Shown: piece by piece, positions 23,794 to 32,521 of the stretch
Layout: every line of letters begins with the position of its first letter
How positions within the stretch are numbered: the first letter of the stretch is position 1
Assembly: GCA_050183765.1 (NCBI GenBank)
Contig: JBFXAZ010000003.1
Location: 44,540-108,539, forward strand
From: JAFAZJ01 sp050183765
GTDB taxonomy: Bacteria; Pseudomonadota; Alphaproteobacteria; Reyranellales; Reyranellaceae
Direction of reading: 5' to 3'
DNA: 64,000 bases
Made by a program: the position numbers and the translations under genes
The notes under the pieces: model-generated
Database searches by the model: none
What the model was told of the DNA's origin: nothing
The model's input: only the letters and a program-made list of their open reading frames with translations

Positions 23794-24222
23794 CTAGCGA
23801 CGCCAGCCGTGGTGGAACCAGCCGCGCCGGTCGGGCGAGGCGCCCGGGCCGCCACGCGGGCCGCGCGGGTTTTCCCAGTTGGTGCCGCGACCGCCGCGCA
23901 GGCCGGGCGGATTGTTGTCGCGGTCACGCCAGTAGCCGTAGCGCCGGTCGGGCGAGGCACCCGGGCCGCCGCGCGGGCCGGGCGGATTCTCCCAGTTGGT
24001 GCCGGGGCCGCCGCGCCAGCCGGGCGGGTTGCCGTCGCGATCGCGGAAGTAGCCCCAGCGCCGGTCGGGCGAGGCACCCGGGCCGCCGCGCAGGCCGGGC
24101 GGGTTCTCCCAGTTGGTGCCCGGGCCGCCGCGCGGCCCCGGCGGGTTGGTGTCCCAGTCGCGCGCCATGGCGGGGGCCGCCGAGAGGAGGGCGACGAGAA
24201 TGCCGATGGAAATCGAACGCAT
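23794..24222 (-). CDS. Secreted protein of tandem 39-residue repeats
   Basis: 142 residues. Signal peptide 1-20 (SIGILVALLSAAPAMA). The mature part is three near-identical copies of a 39-residue unit that begins NPPGxRGGPGTNWENPPG and continues xRGGPGASPDRRxGYxRDRD; the last copy ends GWFHHGWRR. The DNA repeats with a 117-base period. It is rich in Gly, Pro, Arg and Trp and is probably disordered and strongly basic. I know no function. It may bind the cell surface or nucleic acid. The ATG at 24222 was chosen because the signal peptide begins there; the frame is open 10 codons further up. Confidence 0.65.
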   Translation of the reverse strand: MRSISIGILVALLSAAPAMARDWDTNPPGPRGGPGTNWENPPGLRGGPGASPDRRWGYFRDRDGNPPGWRGGPGTNWENPPGPRGGPGASPDRRYGYWRDRDNNPPGLRGGRGTNWENPRGPRGGPGASPDRRGWFHHGWRR

Positions 24223-24347
24223 CGTGTCTGCTCCGTCGTAACCCGCCGGCAATCGGCGGGCCTGAACGGGTTACGGGCGCAGTTCCCCGGCAATCCCCAA
24301 AATAAAGCCCGGGGATGATCGCGGATGACGACTCGTATAGGCGGCGA

Positions 24348-25502
24348 TCAGTCGGCCAGCGCGCCGATCTCGCTGTCGGCCAGACCAAAGGAGCGCAGCA
24401 CCTCGTCGGTGTGCTGGCCAAGGTCCGAACAAAAGCCGCGCACATCCGTGTTCGCCGCGGACATGCGGAACGGGGCCGCCATCACGTTCAGCGTTCCGCC
24501 GGCATCGGCCACCGGCTGCAAGGCCTGGCGGTGCGCCGTCTGCGGATCCTGCATGACCTCGGCGATCGGCCGGTAGCGCGACGCCGGCACGCCATTGGCC
24601 TCGAAGGCGGCCATCACGTCCTCGACGGGCAACTGGGTCGACCACTTCTCGAGCTCGTCGACGTAGATGCCCCAGTTGTTGCGCCGATCGCCGTACTTGG
24701 CGAAGCGCGGGTCGGTGATCCAGTCGGGCCGACCGGCTGCGAGGCACAGCCCCTGGAAGGTCTTCTCGCTGGCCACCGCGGGCATGACGTAGCCGGTCTT
24801 GGTCCGCACCGGGCCGAACATCGGGCGGCTGGGCATCTCGTAGGGCGACTGCGTGCGCATGATCTCGCCCATCAGCACGCCCATCATGGTCTCGACCATC
24901 GACACGTCGATCAGCTGGCCGACGCCGGTCGATTTGCGCTGGTAGAGCGCGGTCATGATGGCGCCGAAGCAGTAGGAGCCGCTGTTGAAATCGGCGAAGA
25001 ACACGCCGCAATTGTCCGGTCGCTCGCGTCCTTGCTGGTAGCTCATGTGCGCGATCTCGTAGCCCGAGGCGGCATGGATCATCGGCGCGTAGGCCGGCAG
25101 CTCCGCCGAAGGGCCGGTCTGGCCGTAGCCGGAGATCGCGGCGTAGATCAGGTCGGGCTTGATCGCCTTCAGCGACTCGTAATCGAGGCCCAGACGCTTC
25201 ATCACGCCGGGTCGGAAGTTCTCCACGAGGATGTCGGCGCCGGCGACCATGCGTTTGACCGCCGCGATCACCGATTTCTTCTTCAGGTCGAGCACGACCG
25301 AGCGCTTGCCGGCGTTGAGATAGGCGAAGACGCCCGACGCGCCGTTCCTGAGCGGCGGGCGCGTGCGCATCATGTCGCCCTCGGGCGACTCGATCTTGAT
25401 CACGTCGGCGCCGAGGTCGGCCAGCAGCCGCGTGCAATGCGGGCCAGCGATCGTGGTGGTGAAATCCAGTACGCGGATGCCCGCGAGCGCGTCGGTCTTC
25501 AT
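24348..25502 (-). CDS. CaiB/BaiF class III CoA-transferase
   Basis: 384 residues. Typical N-terminus GIRVLDFTTTIAGPHCTRLLADLGADVIKIE, followed by the VLDLK and ENFRPGVMKRLGLDY blocks. The Asp in FFADFNSG is at the place of the covalent catalytic Asp of this class. The enzyme moves CoA between carboxylic acids such as carnitine, oxalate or bile acids. It lies 4 bases after the DMT transporter gene, so a transport-plus-activation pair is plausible. The donor and acceptor are not predictable. Confidence 0.87.
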   Translation of the reverse strand: MKTDALAGIRVLDFTTTIAGPHCTRLLADLGADVIKIESPEGDMMRTRPPLRNGASGVFAYLNAGKRSVVLDLKKKSVIAAVKRMVAGADILVENFRPGVMKRLGLDYESLKAIKPDLIYAAISGYGQTGPSAELPAYAPMIHAASGYEIAHMSYQQGRERPDNCGVFFADFNSGSYCFGAIMTALYQRKSTGVGQLIDVSMVETMMGVLMGEIMRTQSPYEMPSRPMFGPVRTKTGYVMPAVASEKTFQGLCLAAGRPDWITDPRFAKYGDRRNNWGIYVDELEKWSTQLPVEDVMAAFEANGVPASRYRPIAEVMQDPQTAHRQALQPVADAGGTLNVMAAPFRMSAANTDVRGFCSDLGQHTDEVLRSFGLADSEIGALAD

Positions 25503-25506
25503 CGGT

Positions 25507-26412
25507 CTATCGTCCCAGCAGAACCATCACCACGCCGCCGACGACGAAGGTCGCGCCGGTGAACTCGCCCAGGCTTGGGCGCTCGTGCAGCATGTAGCGG
25601 CTGGCGAGAAAGGTGAAGACCAGCTCGATCTGCCCCAGCGCGCGCACCAGCGCCGGGTTCTGCAGGGCGAAGCCCAGCGCCCAGCCGGCCGAGCCCATCA
25701 CGCTGGTGAAGCCCACGATGCTCGAGGCCCGCCAGGTCGAGATCACGCGGCCAACCTCGCCGGGCTCGCGCGCCAGCAGCCAGGTGCCCATCACGACCGT
25801 CTGGATGGTGTTCATCACCGCAAGCGTGAAGATCGCGCGGATCATGAAGTCGCCGGAGGGCAGCACCTGCACGCCCTGGCGGATGGACAATGCGGCGCAA
25901 CCGAACAGGGCGCCGGCGGCGATGCCGACCAGCGCCGCCTTCTGCGTCCAGCCGGTGACGATCGAGCGAAGGCCCTTGGCATCGCCCTTCACCGACAGGA
26001 TCAGCACGCCCGCCAGGCAGGTGACGATCCCGACCCAGGCCAGCCAGCCGAAATGCGCATCGAGAAAAAGCGAGCCGAACAGCGCGATCTGGATGGTCTC
26101 CGTCTTGGAGTAGGCGGTGCCGACGGTGTAGTTGCGCAGCTCGAAGGTATAGATCAGCAGCGAGGTGGCGACGATCTGCGCCATGCCGCCGGCCGCCGCC
26201 CAGGCGACGAAGCGCCAGTCCCAGGCCGGCAGCACGCGCTGGCCGACCGTGAGCAGCAGCACGAGCATCAGGATCGAGAGCGGCGCGCCATAGGCATAGC
26301 GCACGAAGTTCGCGCCGTTGGTGCTGAGCTGGGCCCTCATCTTTTGTTGCAGCGCGGTGCGGATGGTTTGAAACAGCGCCGCGCCGATGGTGATCGGTAT
26401 CCAGAGTTCCAC
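25507..26412 (-). CDS. DMT-superfamily (EamA) transporter
   Basis: 301 residues from a GTG at 26412; the open frame continues far upstream only as a shadow of ilvD. About ten hydrophobic segments. Starts ELWIPITIGAALFQTIRTALQQKM, and the first repeat ends AYSKTETIQIALFGSLFLDAHFGWLAWVGIV. The second ends ALVRALGQIELVFTFLASRY. The TxE(T)xQ pattern before the second half is typical of EamA drug/metabolite carriers. It forms a two-gene unit with the CoA-transferase 4 bases downstream. Confidence 0.8.
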   Translation of the reverse strand: MELWIPITIGAALFQTIRTALQQKMRAQLSTNGANFVRYAYGAPLSILMLVLLLTVGQRVLPAWDWRFVAWAAAGGMAQIVATSLLIYTFELRNYTVGTAYSKTETIQIALFGSLFLDAHFGWLAWVGIVTCLAGVLILSVKGDAKGLRSIVTGWTQKAALVGIAAGALFGCAALSIRQGVQVLPSGDFMIRAIFTLAVMNTIQTVVMGTWLLAREPGEVGRVISTWRASSIVGFTSVMGSAGWALGFALQNPALVRALGQIELVFTFLASRYMLHERPSLGEFTGATFVVGGVVMVLLGR

Positions 26413-26748
26413 GCGTTGGTTCTTTCGCTCCCCTTGGTCCCGCACTCTAGCGGCGCACGACGGACCGGGCGAGCGGCGCGGTCGGGCGGCAGTCATGCTC
26501 CAGTCGGGTCCGTTCGGCCATTTCGCTCTCCAGGACTGCTCGTTTGCTGTGCTTTGCTGTGGTTTTCGCGATTCGGGTGGGCGGTGCAAAGCCAGTCGGT
26601 ACAGGAGGATAGTCGCCTGCGGCGGCAAGTCCATTTCCGCCCCTACGATTGTCGTCCGCGCGCCGTGCCCGCCGACTGGTTCGCGTCGGGTGACGTCGCT
26701 ATGGTGTCCGCCAGTTCCAGCCCATATCTGCCCCGGGAGCGGTTCGCG
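26413..26748. promoter_or_regulatory. 336-bp divergent intergenic region (DMT gene / ilvD)
   Basis: No convincing gene. It should hold the divergent promoters for the transporter unit and ilvD. A short direct repeat TTTGCTGTG occurs twice near 26544-26563. An in-frame ATG at 26701 could extend IlvD by 16 residues. No recognisable leader peptide or attenuator hairpin was seen. Confidence 0.4.
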
Positions 26749-28521
26749 ATGAAAAAGCCGGCCAAGGCCAGGAAGGGCGCCAGGAAGCCCGCGCTGCATC
26801 CCAATCCCACGCTCGACAAGTCGAAGATGCCCAGCCGCCACACCACGGTCGGGCCGGAGCGCGCACCGCATCGTTCGTATCTCTACGCCATGGGGCTGAC
26901 CGAGAAGCAGATCGGCCAGCCGCTGGTCGGCGTGGCGACCTGCTGGAACGAGGCGGCACCCTGCAACATCGCGCTCAATCGCCAGGCGCAGGCGGTCAAG
27001 GTCGGTGTCGATCGCACCGGCGGCACGCCGCGCGAGTTCACCACCATCACGGTGACCGACGGCATCGCGATGGGCCACCAGGGCATGAAGTCCTCGCTCG
27101 CCAGCCGCGACCTGATCGCCGACTCCGTCGAGCTGACCATGCGCGGCCATTGCTACGACGCGATGGTCACCCTCGCGGGCTGCGACAAGTCGCTGCCGGG
27201 CATGATGATGGCGATGCTCAGGCTGAACGTGCCGTCGGTGTTCATGTACGGCGGCTCGATCCTGCCCGGCAATTTCCGCGGCAGGGACGTCACCGCCGTC
27301 GACGTCTTCGAGGGCGTCGGCATGCATGCCGCCGGCAAGTTCACCGATGCCGACCTGCATGAACTCGAGTGTGTCGCCTGCCCGTCGGCCGGCTCGTGCG
27401 GCGGCCAGTTCACCGCCAACACCATGGCCTGCGTTTCTGAGGCGATCGGCCTGGCGCTGCCCGGTTCGGCCGGCTCGCCCGCGCCCTACGAGTCGCGCGA
27501 CGAGTACGCCACGGCCTCGGGCGAAGCGGTCATGAACCTCCTGAAGCTCGGCATCCGGCCGCGCGACATCTGCACCCGCGAGGCGTTCGAGAACGCGGCC
27601 ACCGTGGTCGCCGCCACCGGCGGGTCGACCAATGCCGGCCTGCATCTGCCGGCGATGGCGCACGAATGCGGCATCAAGTTCGACCTGCACGACGTGGCCA
27701 AGATCTTCAGGAAGACGCCGTACATCGCCGACCTCAAGCCGGGCGGCAAGTACGTCGCGCTCGACATGTTCCGCATCGGCGGCATTCCGGTCGTGATCAA
27801 GGAACTACTCGACAACGGGTTGCTGCACGGCGATTGCCTGACCGTCACCGGCAAGACGCTGGCCGAGAACCACAAGGGCGTGACATTCCCGGAAGACCAG
27901 GATGTCGTCTATCGCGTGAAGAACTGCATCACGCCCACCGGCGGCGTGGTCGGACTCAAGGGCACGCTGGCCCCCGACGGCGCGATCGTGAAGGTGGCGG
28001 GCATGCAGCGCCTCGTCTTCCGCGGTCCGGCGCGCTGCTTCGACAGCGAGGAGGATGCGTTCGAGGCGGTGGTGAAGGGCAAGTTCAAGGAGGGCGAGGT
28101 CATCGTCATCCGCTACGAGGGACCGAAGGGCGGCCCGGGCATGCGCGAGATGCTGTCGACGACGGCGGCGCTCTACGGTCTGGGCGTGGGCGAGAAGGTG
28201 GCGCTGATCACCGATGGCCGGTTCTCCGGCGGCACGCGCGGCTTCTGCGTCGGCCATGTCGGGCCGGAAGCGCAGGTCGGCGGCCCGATCGGCCTGCTCA
28301 GGAACGGCGACATGATCGTCATCGACGCGATCAAGGGCCGCCTCGACGTCGAGCTCTCGGCCAAGGAGCTGCGCAAGCGGTCGAGGAGGTGGAAGCCGAG
28401 GAAGAACGGCTACACGTCAGGCGCGCTATGGAAGTACGCCCAGCTCGTCGGCCCGGCGGTCGACGGCGCGCTGACCCATCCCGGCGCGAAGAAGGAAGGC
28501 CACGTCTTCGCCGATATCTAG
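26749..28521 (+). CDS. ilvD: Dihydroxy-acid dehydratase
   Basis: 590 residues including a Lys-rich N-terminus. Fe-S ligands are visible in VATCWNEAAPCN, LAGCDKSLPG and CPSAGSCGGQFTANTM; the active-site Ser lies in TDGRFSGGTRG. It dehydrates 2,3-dihydroxy-isovalerate and -methylvalerate to the keto acids in branched-chain amino acid synthesis. The TCPSAG/CGG context is that of the larger IlvD branch; related sugar-acid dehydratases (EDD) lack parts of this. ATG 26749 follows GGGAGCGG. No other ilv gene is near. Its stop overlaps the convergent nitronate monooxygenase stop by four bases. Confidence 0.88.
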   Translation: MKKPAKARKGARKPALHPNPTLDKSKMPSRHTTVGPERAPHRSYLYAMGLTEKQIGQPLVGVATCWNEAAPCNIALNRQAQAVKVGVDRTGGTPREFTTITVTDGIAMGHQGMKSSLASRDLIADSVELTMRGHCYDAMVTLAGCDKSLPGMMMAMLRLNVPSVFMYGGSILPGNFRGRDVTAVDVFEGVGMHAAGKFTDADLHELECVACPSAGSCGGQFTANTMACVSEAIGLALPGSAGSPAPYESRDEYATASGEAVMNLLKLGIRPRDICTREAFENAATVVAATGGSTNAGLHLPAMAHECGIKFDLHDVAKIFRKTPYIADLKPGGKYVALDMFRIGGIPVVIKELLDNGLLHGDCLTVTGKTLAENHKGVTFPEDQDVVYRVKNCITPTGGVVGLKGTLAPDGAIVKVAGMQRLVFRGPARCFDSEEDAFEAVVKGKFKEGEVIVIRYEGPKGGPGMREMLSTTAALYGLGVGEKVALITDGRFSGGTRGFCVGHVGPEAQVGGPIGLLRNGDMIVIDAIKGRLDVELSAKELRKRSRRWKPRKNGYTSGALWKYAQLVGPAVDGALTHPGAKKEGHVFADI

Positions 28522-29654
28522 TCCGCCAGCGTATCCGACAGCCGCTCCACCGCCTCGGCGTAGTCGCGCATGAAGTCGTAGACGACGCTGCGCGCCGATT
28601 GCTCGGTGTTCATCAGGCCGACGGCCTGGCCGACGTAGTAGGTGGCCAGCATCTTCGCGCCCGCATGTCCGCTCTCCGCCAGCTGGTCGATGCGGGTGAA
28701 GGCGCGCCGCACGGCGAGGCCCTGCAGCGGCATGGGCAGCGGATCGGGCGCGCCCTCGGCCTGCCAGGCATCGGTCCACGGCGAGCGCAGCTGTCGGGTG
28801 TACTTGCCGGTGCGGCTGCGCGAGCGCACGGTGTCGCGCGAGGTGGCCATCAGCATCTTCTGCTTCACGGTCGCGCTGGTCTCGGCTTCCGCCGTCGTCA
28901 GCCACACCGAGGCGGTCCACGCGCCATGCGCGCCCATCGCCATGCAGGCGGCCATCTGACGGCCCGTGGCGATACCGCCGGCGGCCAGCACCCGGATGTT
29001 CGGATAAGGCTCCATCGCCTGCAGCACCTCGGGGATCAGGACCATCGTCGAGATCTCGCCGCAATGGCCGCCGGCTTCGGTGCCGGCGACGACGAGGATG
29101 TCGACGCCCGCCTGGGCGTGGCGCAGCGCGTGCTCCTTGGACCCGGTCAGCGCGCCGACCGGCACACCCTTGGCCCGTGCCATCTCGAACATGGTCGGCG
29201 GCGGCACGCCCAGTGCGTTGACCACGAGTCCGATGGGATGCGCGAAGGCGACCTCGAGCAGCGCCGCCGCGCCCGCTTCCCGGAGGTTCTCGCCATAGGA
29301 GCCCGGCGGTGCCGCCTCCCACAGGCCCGTCGTGTCGATGCCGTGGCGTTCCAGCAGGCCGCTGATATGGTGCCGATGTTCCTGCGGGATGCGCGCCTCC
29401 AGCTCGGCCGCGCTGACGCCGCCTTCCTTCGCCTCCATCTTGTTGGGCACCAGCAGGTCGACGCCGTAGGGCTTGCCCTTCACCTTCTCGTCGATCCAGC
29501 GCAGCTCGATGTCGAGCGACTGCGGCGTGTGACCGACGGCGCCCAGCACGCCCATGCCGCCGGCATTGGTGACCGCCGCCACGACGTCGCGGCAATGGCT
29601 GAAGGCGAACAGCGGGAACTCGATGCCGAGATCCTTGCACAGCGCCGATTTCAT
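28518..29654 (-). CDS. Nitronate monooxygenase family protein (FMN)
   Basis: 378 residues; ATG 29654 behind AGGGAGCG. TIM-barrel flavoprotein: N-terminal LGIEFPLFAFSHCRDVVAAVTNAGGMGVLGA, VVAGTEAGGHCGEISTMVLIPEV for phosphate binding, and AAGGIATGRQMAACMAMGAHG. The family oxidises alkyl nitronates to aldehydes and nitrite, and also contains enoyl reductase-like members. It is on its own, divergent from the Rieske oxygenase gene across about 150 bases; both are oxidoreductases of possible catabolic use. Confidence 0.83.
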   Translation of the reverse strand: MKSALCKDLGIEFPLFAFSHCRDVVAAVTNAGGMGVLGAVGHTPQSLDIELRWIDEKVKGKPYGVDLLVPNKMEAKEGGVSAAELEARIPQEHRHHISGLLERHGIDTTGLWEAAPPGSYGENLREAGAAALLEVAFAHPIGLVVNALGVPPPTMFEMARAKGVPVGALTGSKEHALRHAQAGVDILVVAGTEAGGHCGEISTMVLIPEVLQAMEPYPNIRVLAAGGIATGRQMAACMAMGAHGAWTASVWLTTAEAETSATVKQKMLMATSRDTVRSRSRTGKYTRQLRSPWTDAWQAEGAPDPLPMPLQGLAVRRAFTRIDQLAESGHAGAKMLATYYVGQAVGLMNTEQSARSVVYDFMRDYAEAVERLSDTLAD

Positions 29655-29804
29655 CGTTCGCTCCCTTGCAATCCGTTTCGATGATCGAGGGGATCATAGA
29701 GCGCCTTCGCCGCCTCGGCCTGCCCAGTTGACGCGTCATTTCGCTCGGGGGAACGTGCGTGCGGCGCCAGCGTCGGGGCCTGAGGCGCGAGGGTGGAGCG
29801 AGCG

Positions 29805-30995
29805 ATGACGGTCGACCAGGGAACCGCCTATGGCCTGAAGGCGCCGACCTACGAGGCACGCCTGGCGGAGGTCGGTCGCGGCACGCCGATGGGCGAGCTG
29901 CTGCGGCGCTATTGGCATCCGGTGGGACTGGCCGGGGATGCCGGCAGCGTGCCCCGCGCGGTGCGGGTGCTGGGCGAGGACCTGATCCTGTTCCGCGACG
30001 GGCAGGGACGCGCCGGCCTCGTCTACCCGCGTTGCTGCCATCGCGGCACGACGCTCTATTACGGCAAGGTCGAGGAGCACGGAATCCGCTGCTGCTATCA
30101 CGGCTGGCTGTTCGACGTGCAGGGCCGTTGCCTGGAGATGCCGTGCGAGCCCAACCCGACCGGCGCGCAATGCCAGCGCGTGCGCCAGCCTTGGTATCCG
30201 GTCGAGGAACGCTACGGCCTGGTCTTCGCCTATATGGGCCCGCCCGAGCGCAAGCCGGTCCTGCCGCGCTACGAGGCGCTGGAGGTGATGGGGCCCGGCG
30301 AGTTCGTCGAGACGGACGATTCCAGTATCGGCTCCGGCGGCATCCAGATCGCGCCCTGCAACTGGCTGCAGCATTACGAGAACGTCGCCGATCCGTACCA
30401 TGTGCCGATCCTGCACGGCAGCTTCAGCGGCCCGCAGTTCGCGCAGATGATGATGGGCTTCCCCAAGGTGAAGTTCGAGTACGGCCCGATCAGCGTCAAG
30501 GCGACCTCGGTACGCCGCCTGCCCGACGGGCGCAGCTTCCGGCGCGTCACCGAGGCGGCGCTGCCGACATTGCGCGTGGTCGCCAACCCGCAAGTCGGCG
30601 ACCGCTTCGGCATGGTCGAGTCGATCGGCTGGACCCTGCCGATCGACGACACGCACTACCGCATCTACGTCGCCGGCCGCGTGCGCGAGAAAGGCGAGCT
30701 GCAGAAGTTCCGCTCGAAATACAACGGCAAGACCTGGGATCAGCTCAGCGAGGCGGAGCACCAGCAATTCCCCGGCGACACCGAGGCGCAGGTCGGCCAG
30801 GGCGCCATCACCTTCCATTCCGAGGAGCACCTGATGTCGAGCGACCAGGGCATCTCGATGCTGCGCATCCTGCTGCGCCGCCAGCTCGAGGCCGTGGCGC
30901 GCGGCGAGAATCCGGCGGGCACGGCCTTCACCGAGGCCGATGCCTATGTGCGCTTCGAGTCCGGGCAGTATCTGGAGGATGCCACCGCGGCATAG
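29805..30995 (+). CDS. Rieske [2Fe-2S] aromatic/terpenoid ring oxygenase, alpha subunit
   Basis: 396 residues. Rieske ligands Cys77-x-His79 and Cys96-x-x-His99 (CCHRG, CCYHGW). The C-terminal catalytic domain has NWLQHYENVADPYHVPILH, whose two histidines match the mononuclear iron site. This layout is typical of phthalate 4,5-dioxygenase-like oxygenases. No reductase or ferredoxin gene adjoins, so electrons must come from elsewhere. ATG 29805 was chosen because GGTGGAG lies just upstream. The gene is followed 9 bases later by the small membrane protein gene. Substrate unknown. Confidence 0.85.
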   Translation: MTVDQGTAYGLKAPTYEARLAEVGRGTPMGELLRRYWHPVGLAGDAGSVPRAVRVLGEDLILFRDGQGRAGLVYPRCCHRGTTLYYGKVEEHGIRCCYHGWLFDVQGRCLEMPCEPNPTGAQCQRVRQPWYPVEERYGLVFAYMGPPERKPVLPRYEALEVMGPGEFVETDDSSIGSGGIQIAPCNWLQHYENVADPYHVPILHGSFSGPQFAQMMMGFPKVKFEYGPISVKATSVRRLPDGRSFRRVTEAALPTLRVVANPQVGDRFGMVESIGWTLPIDDTHYRIYVAGRVREKGELQKFRSKYNGKTWDQLSEAEHQQFPGDTEAQVGQGAITFHSEEHLMSSDQGISMLRILLRRQLEAVARGENPAGTAFTEADAYVRFESGQYLEDATAA

Positions 30996-31004
30996 GAGGC
31001 AGCG

Positions 31005-31193
31005 ATGCTCTGGGCGATCGGCGCGCTGGCGCTGGGCGGCCTCGGATGGGGCCTGTTTCGCCACTTCGGGTCGGGCAGCGGCGACGGCGCGGACAGCTCG
31101 TCGTCGCTGTGGAGTGACGGCGGTTCGTCGGATTCGGGATCCGGCGACAGCTCCTCGAGCGATTCCGGCGGTGGCGATTCCGGGGGCGAGTAG
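31005..31193 (+). CDS. 62-residue membrane protein with Ser/Gly/Asp tail
   Basis: 62 residues with a strong GGAGG site eight bases before ATG 31005. Residues 2-20 form one short hydrophobic helix rich in Gly, Ala and Leu (WAIGALALGGLGWGLF). From residue 24 to the end the sequence is nearly only Ser, Gly and Asp, ending in GGDSGGE, so it is acidic and unstructured. It lies 9 bases after the Rieske oxygenase gene. It may tether or solubilise a partner at the membrane, or coat the surface; I know no family. Confidence 0.6.
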   Translation: MLWAIGALALGGLGWGLFRHFGSGSGDGADSSSSLWSDGGSSDSGSGDSSSSDSGGGDSGGE

Positions 31194-31200
31194 CCGCCGC

Positions 31201-32001
31201 TCAACCACTCAGCAGCTCGGCGTCCAGTTCGCACCACACCGGCACGTGATCCGACGGTTCGGCGCGGCCGCGCTCGGCCTTGTCGATGTCGCAGGCGCGC
31301 AGTCGGTCGGTGGCCTGCGGCGAGAGCAGCCAGTGATCGATGCGCAGGCCATTGTCCTTGTTCCATGCGCCGGCCTGGTAATCCCAGAAGCTGTAGGCGT
31401 GCTCGGTGGGATGCAGGCAGCGGTAGGCGTCGGTCATGCCGAGATTCAGCATGGCGCGGAAGGCGTTGCGCGACTCCGGGCGGCACAGGGCATCGTCGGC
31501 CCAGCCCACCGGGTCGTAGACGTCCCGGTCGGTGGGACAGACGTTGTAGTCGCCGCCCATCGCCAGCATTTCCTCCTCGGCCAGCAGCATCCGCGCGCGC
31601 TCGCGCAGGCGGCGCATGAAGCCGAGCTTGTAGGGAAACTTGTCGGTGTTGGCCGGATTACCGTTGGGCAGGTAGATGCCGGCGACCCGCAGCGGACCGG
31701 CCGAGGTCCTGAACTTCGCCTCGACGTAGCGCGACTGCACGTCGGCATCGTCGCCGGGCAGGGCGCGCGCGGTGACCTCGACCGGCGCCACGCGCGAAAG
31801 CAGCGCGACGCCGTTGAACGTCTTCTGGCCGACGATCTCGCACTTGTAGCCGGCGCCCTCGACCTCGAGCCGGGGGAATTGCGGTTCCTGGCACTTGATC
31901 TCCTGCAGCACGACGATGTCGGGCTTCGCGCGCTGCAGCCAGTCGGTAAGGTTCCCGACCCGCCTGCGGATCGAGTTGATGTTCCAGGTCGCGATCTTCA
32001 T
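31201..32001 (-). CDS. xthA: Exodeoxyribonuclease III
   Basis: 266 residues, full length for XthA. Motifs seen: KIATWNINSIR at the start, LQEIK (metal-binding Glu), GGDYNVCPTDRDV (catalytic Asn/Asp), WDYQAG and the ending PSDHVPVWCEL (His/Asp pair). It cuts AP sites and removes 3' blocking groups in base excision repair. The motif set is complete, so it is likely active. It shares a short gap with the divergent-ended small protein gene and is followed by erpA on the same strand in the opposite order. Confidence 0.93.
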   Translation of the reverse strand: MKIATWNINSIRRRVGNLTDWLQRAKPDIVVLQEIKCQEPQFPRLEVEGAGYKCEIVGQKTFNGVALLSRVAPVEVTARALPGDDADVQSRYVEAKFRTSAGPLRVAGIYLPNGNPANTDKFPYKLGFMRRLRERARMLLAEEEMLAMGGDYNVCPTDRDVYDPVGWADDALCRPESRNAFRAMLNLGMTDAYRCLHPTEHAYSFWDYQAGAWNKDNGLRIDHWLLSPQATDRLRACDIDKAERGRAEPSDHVPVWCELDAELLSG

Positions 32002-32032
32002 GCCGGCATTCTAGCCGACCGAAGTGCGCGGG

Positions 32033-32389
32033 CTAGACCGCGAACGAGGAGCCGCAGCCGCAGGACGAGGTGGCGTTGGGATTGCGCACCTGGAACGAGG
32101 CGCCGACCATCTCCTCGACATAGTCGATCTCGCTGCCCTTGATGAACTCCAGCGAGGTGCTGTCGATCAACACGGTGGCGCCGTTCTTCTCGATCACCAG
32201 ATCGTCGTCGTTGCGCTTGGCGTCGAAATCGAAATTGTACTGGAAGCCCGAGCAGCCGCCGCCCAGCACGGCGACGCGCAGCATCGAAGGAAGCTGCTCG
32301 CGCGAGGCCAGGTAGGCGATGCGACGGGCGGCGCTGTCGGTCACGGACACGCCGAGGGGTTCGCTCATCTCACGGTCTCCAACGGCCAC
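32033..32389 (-). CDS. erpA: Iron-sulfur cluster insertion protein ErpA/IscA type
   Basis: 118 residues. A-type carrier with three conserved cysteines: one in LGGGCSGFQYNF and two in the ending SCGCGSSF. The VTDSAARRIAYLASRE opening is usual for ErpA in Alphaproteobacteria. It receives Fe-S clusters from the SUF/ISC scaffold and passes them to targets. Several enzymes in this window (IlvD, the Rieske oxygenase) need Fe-S clusters. Single gene, 32 bases upstream of xthA; the pair may be one message. Confidence 0.88.
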   Translation of the reverse strand: MAVGDREMSEPLGVSVTDSAARRIAYLASREQLPSMLRVAVLGGGCSGFQYNFDFDAKRNDDDLVIEKNGATVLIDSTSLEFIKGSEIDYVEEMVGASFQVRNPNATSSCGCGSSFAV

Positions 32390-32521
32390 GGGCCGCAGAC
32401 AGGACGGTTGCCTCTAAATGTGGGGGCTTGGCACTTCCTGTCAACCGTATGCGGCGTAAGGGTTTGGGCGGGTCGGGGCTCGTGTGGTAGGGTGCGCCGC
32501 CCTCTCAGCTCAAGGAATCCT

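Noticed and set aside
23794..24222. 117-base tandem repeats considered as a CRISPR or minisatellite
   Set aside because: The repeats are in one long open frame with a signal peptide and have no spacers; they are coding repeats.
24242..24315. Hairpins near the start of the repeat-protein gene and after the CoA-transferase end
   Set aside because: Stems of 7 bp (CCCGCCG/CGGCGGG and TCCCCGG/CCGGGGA) without T tracts; easily expected by chance in such G+C-rich DNA.
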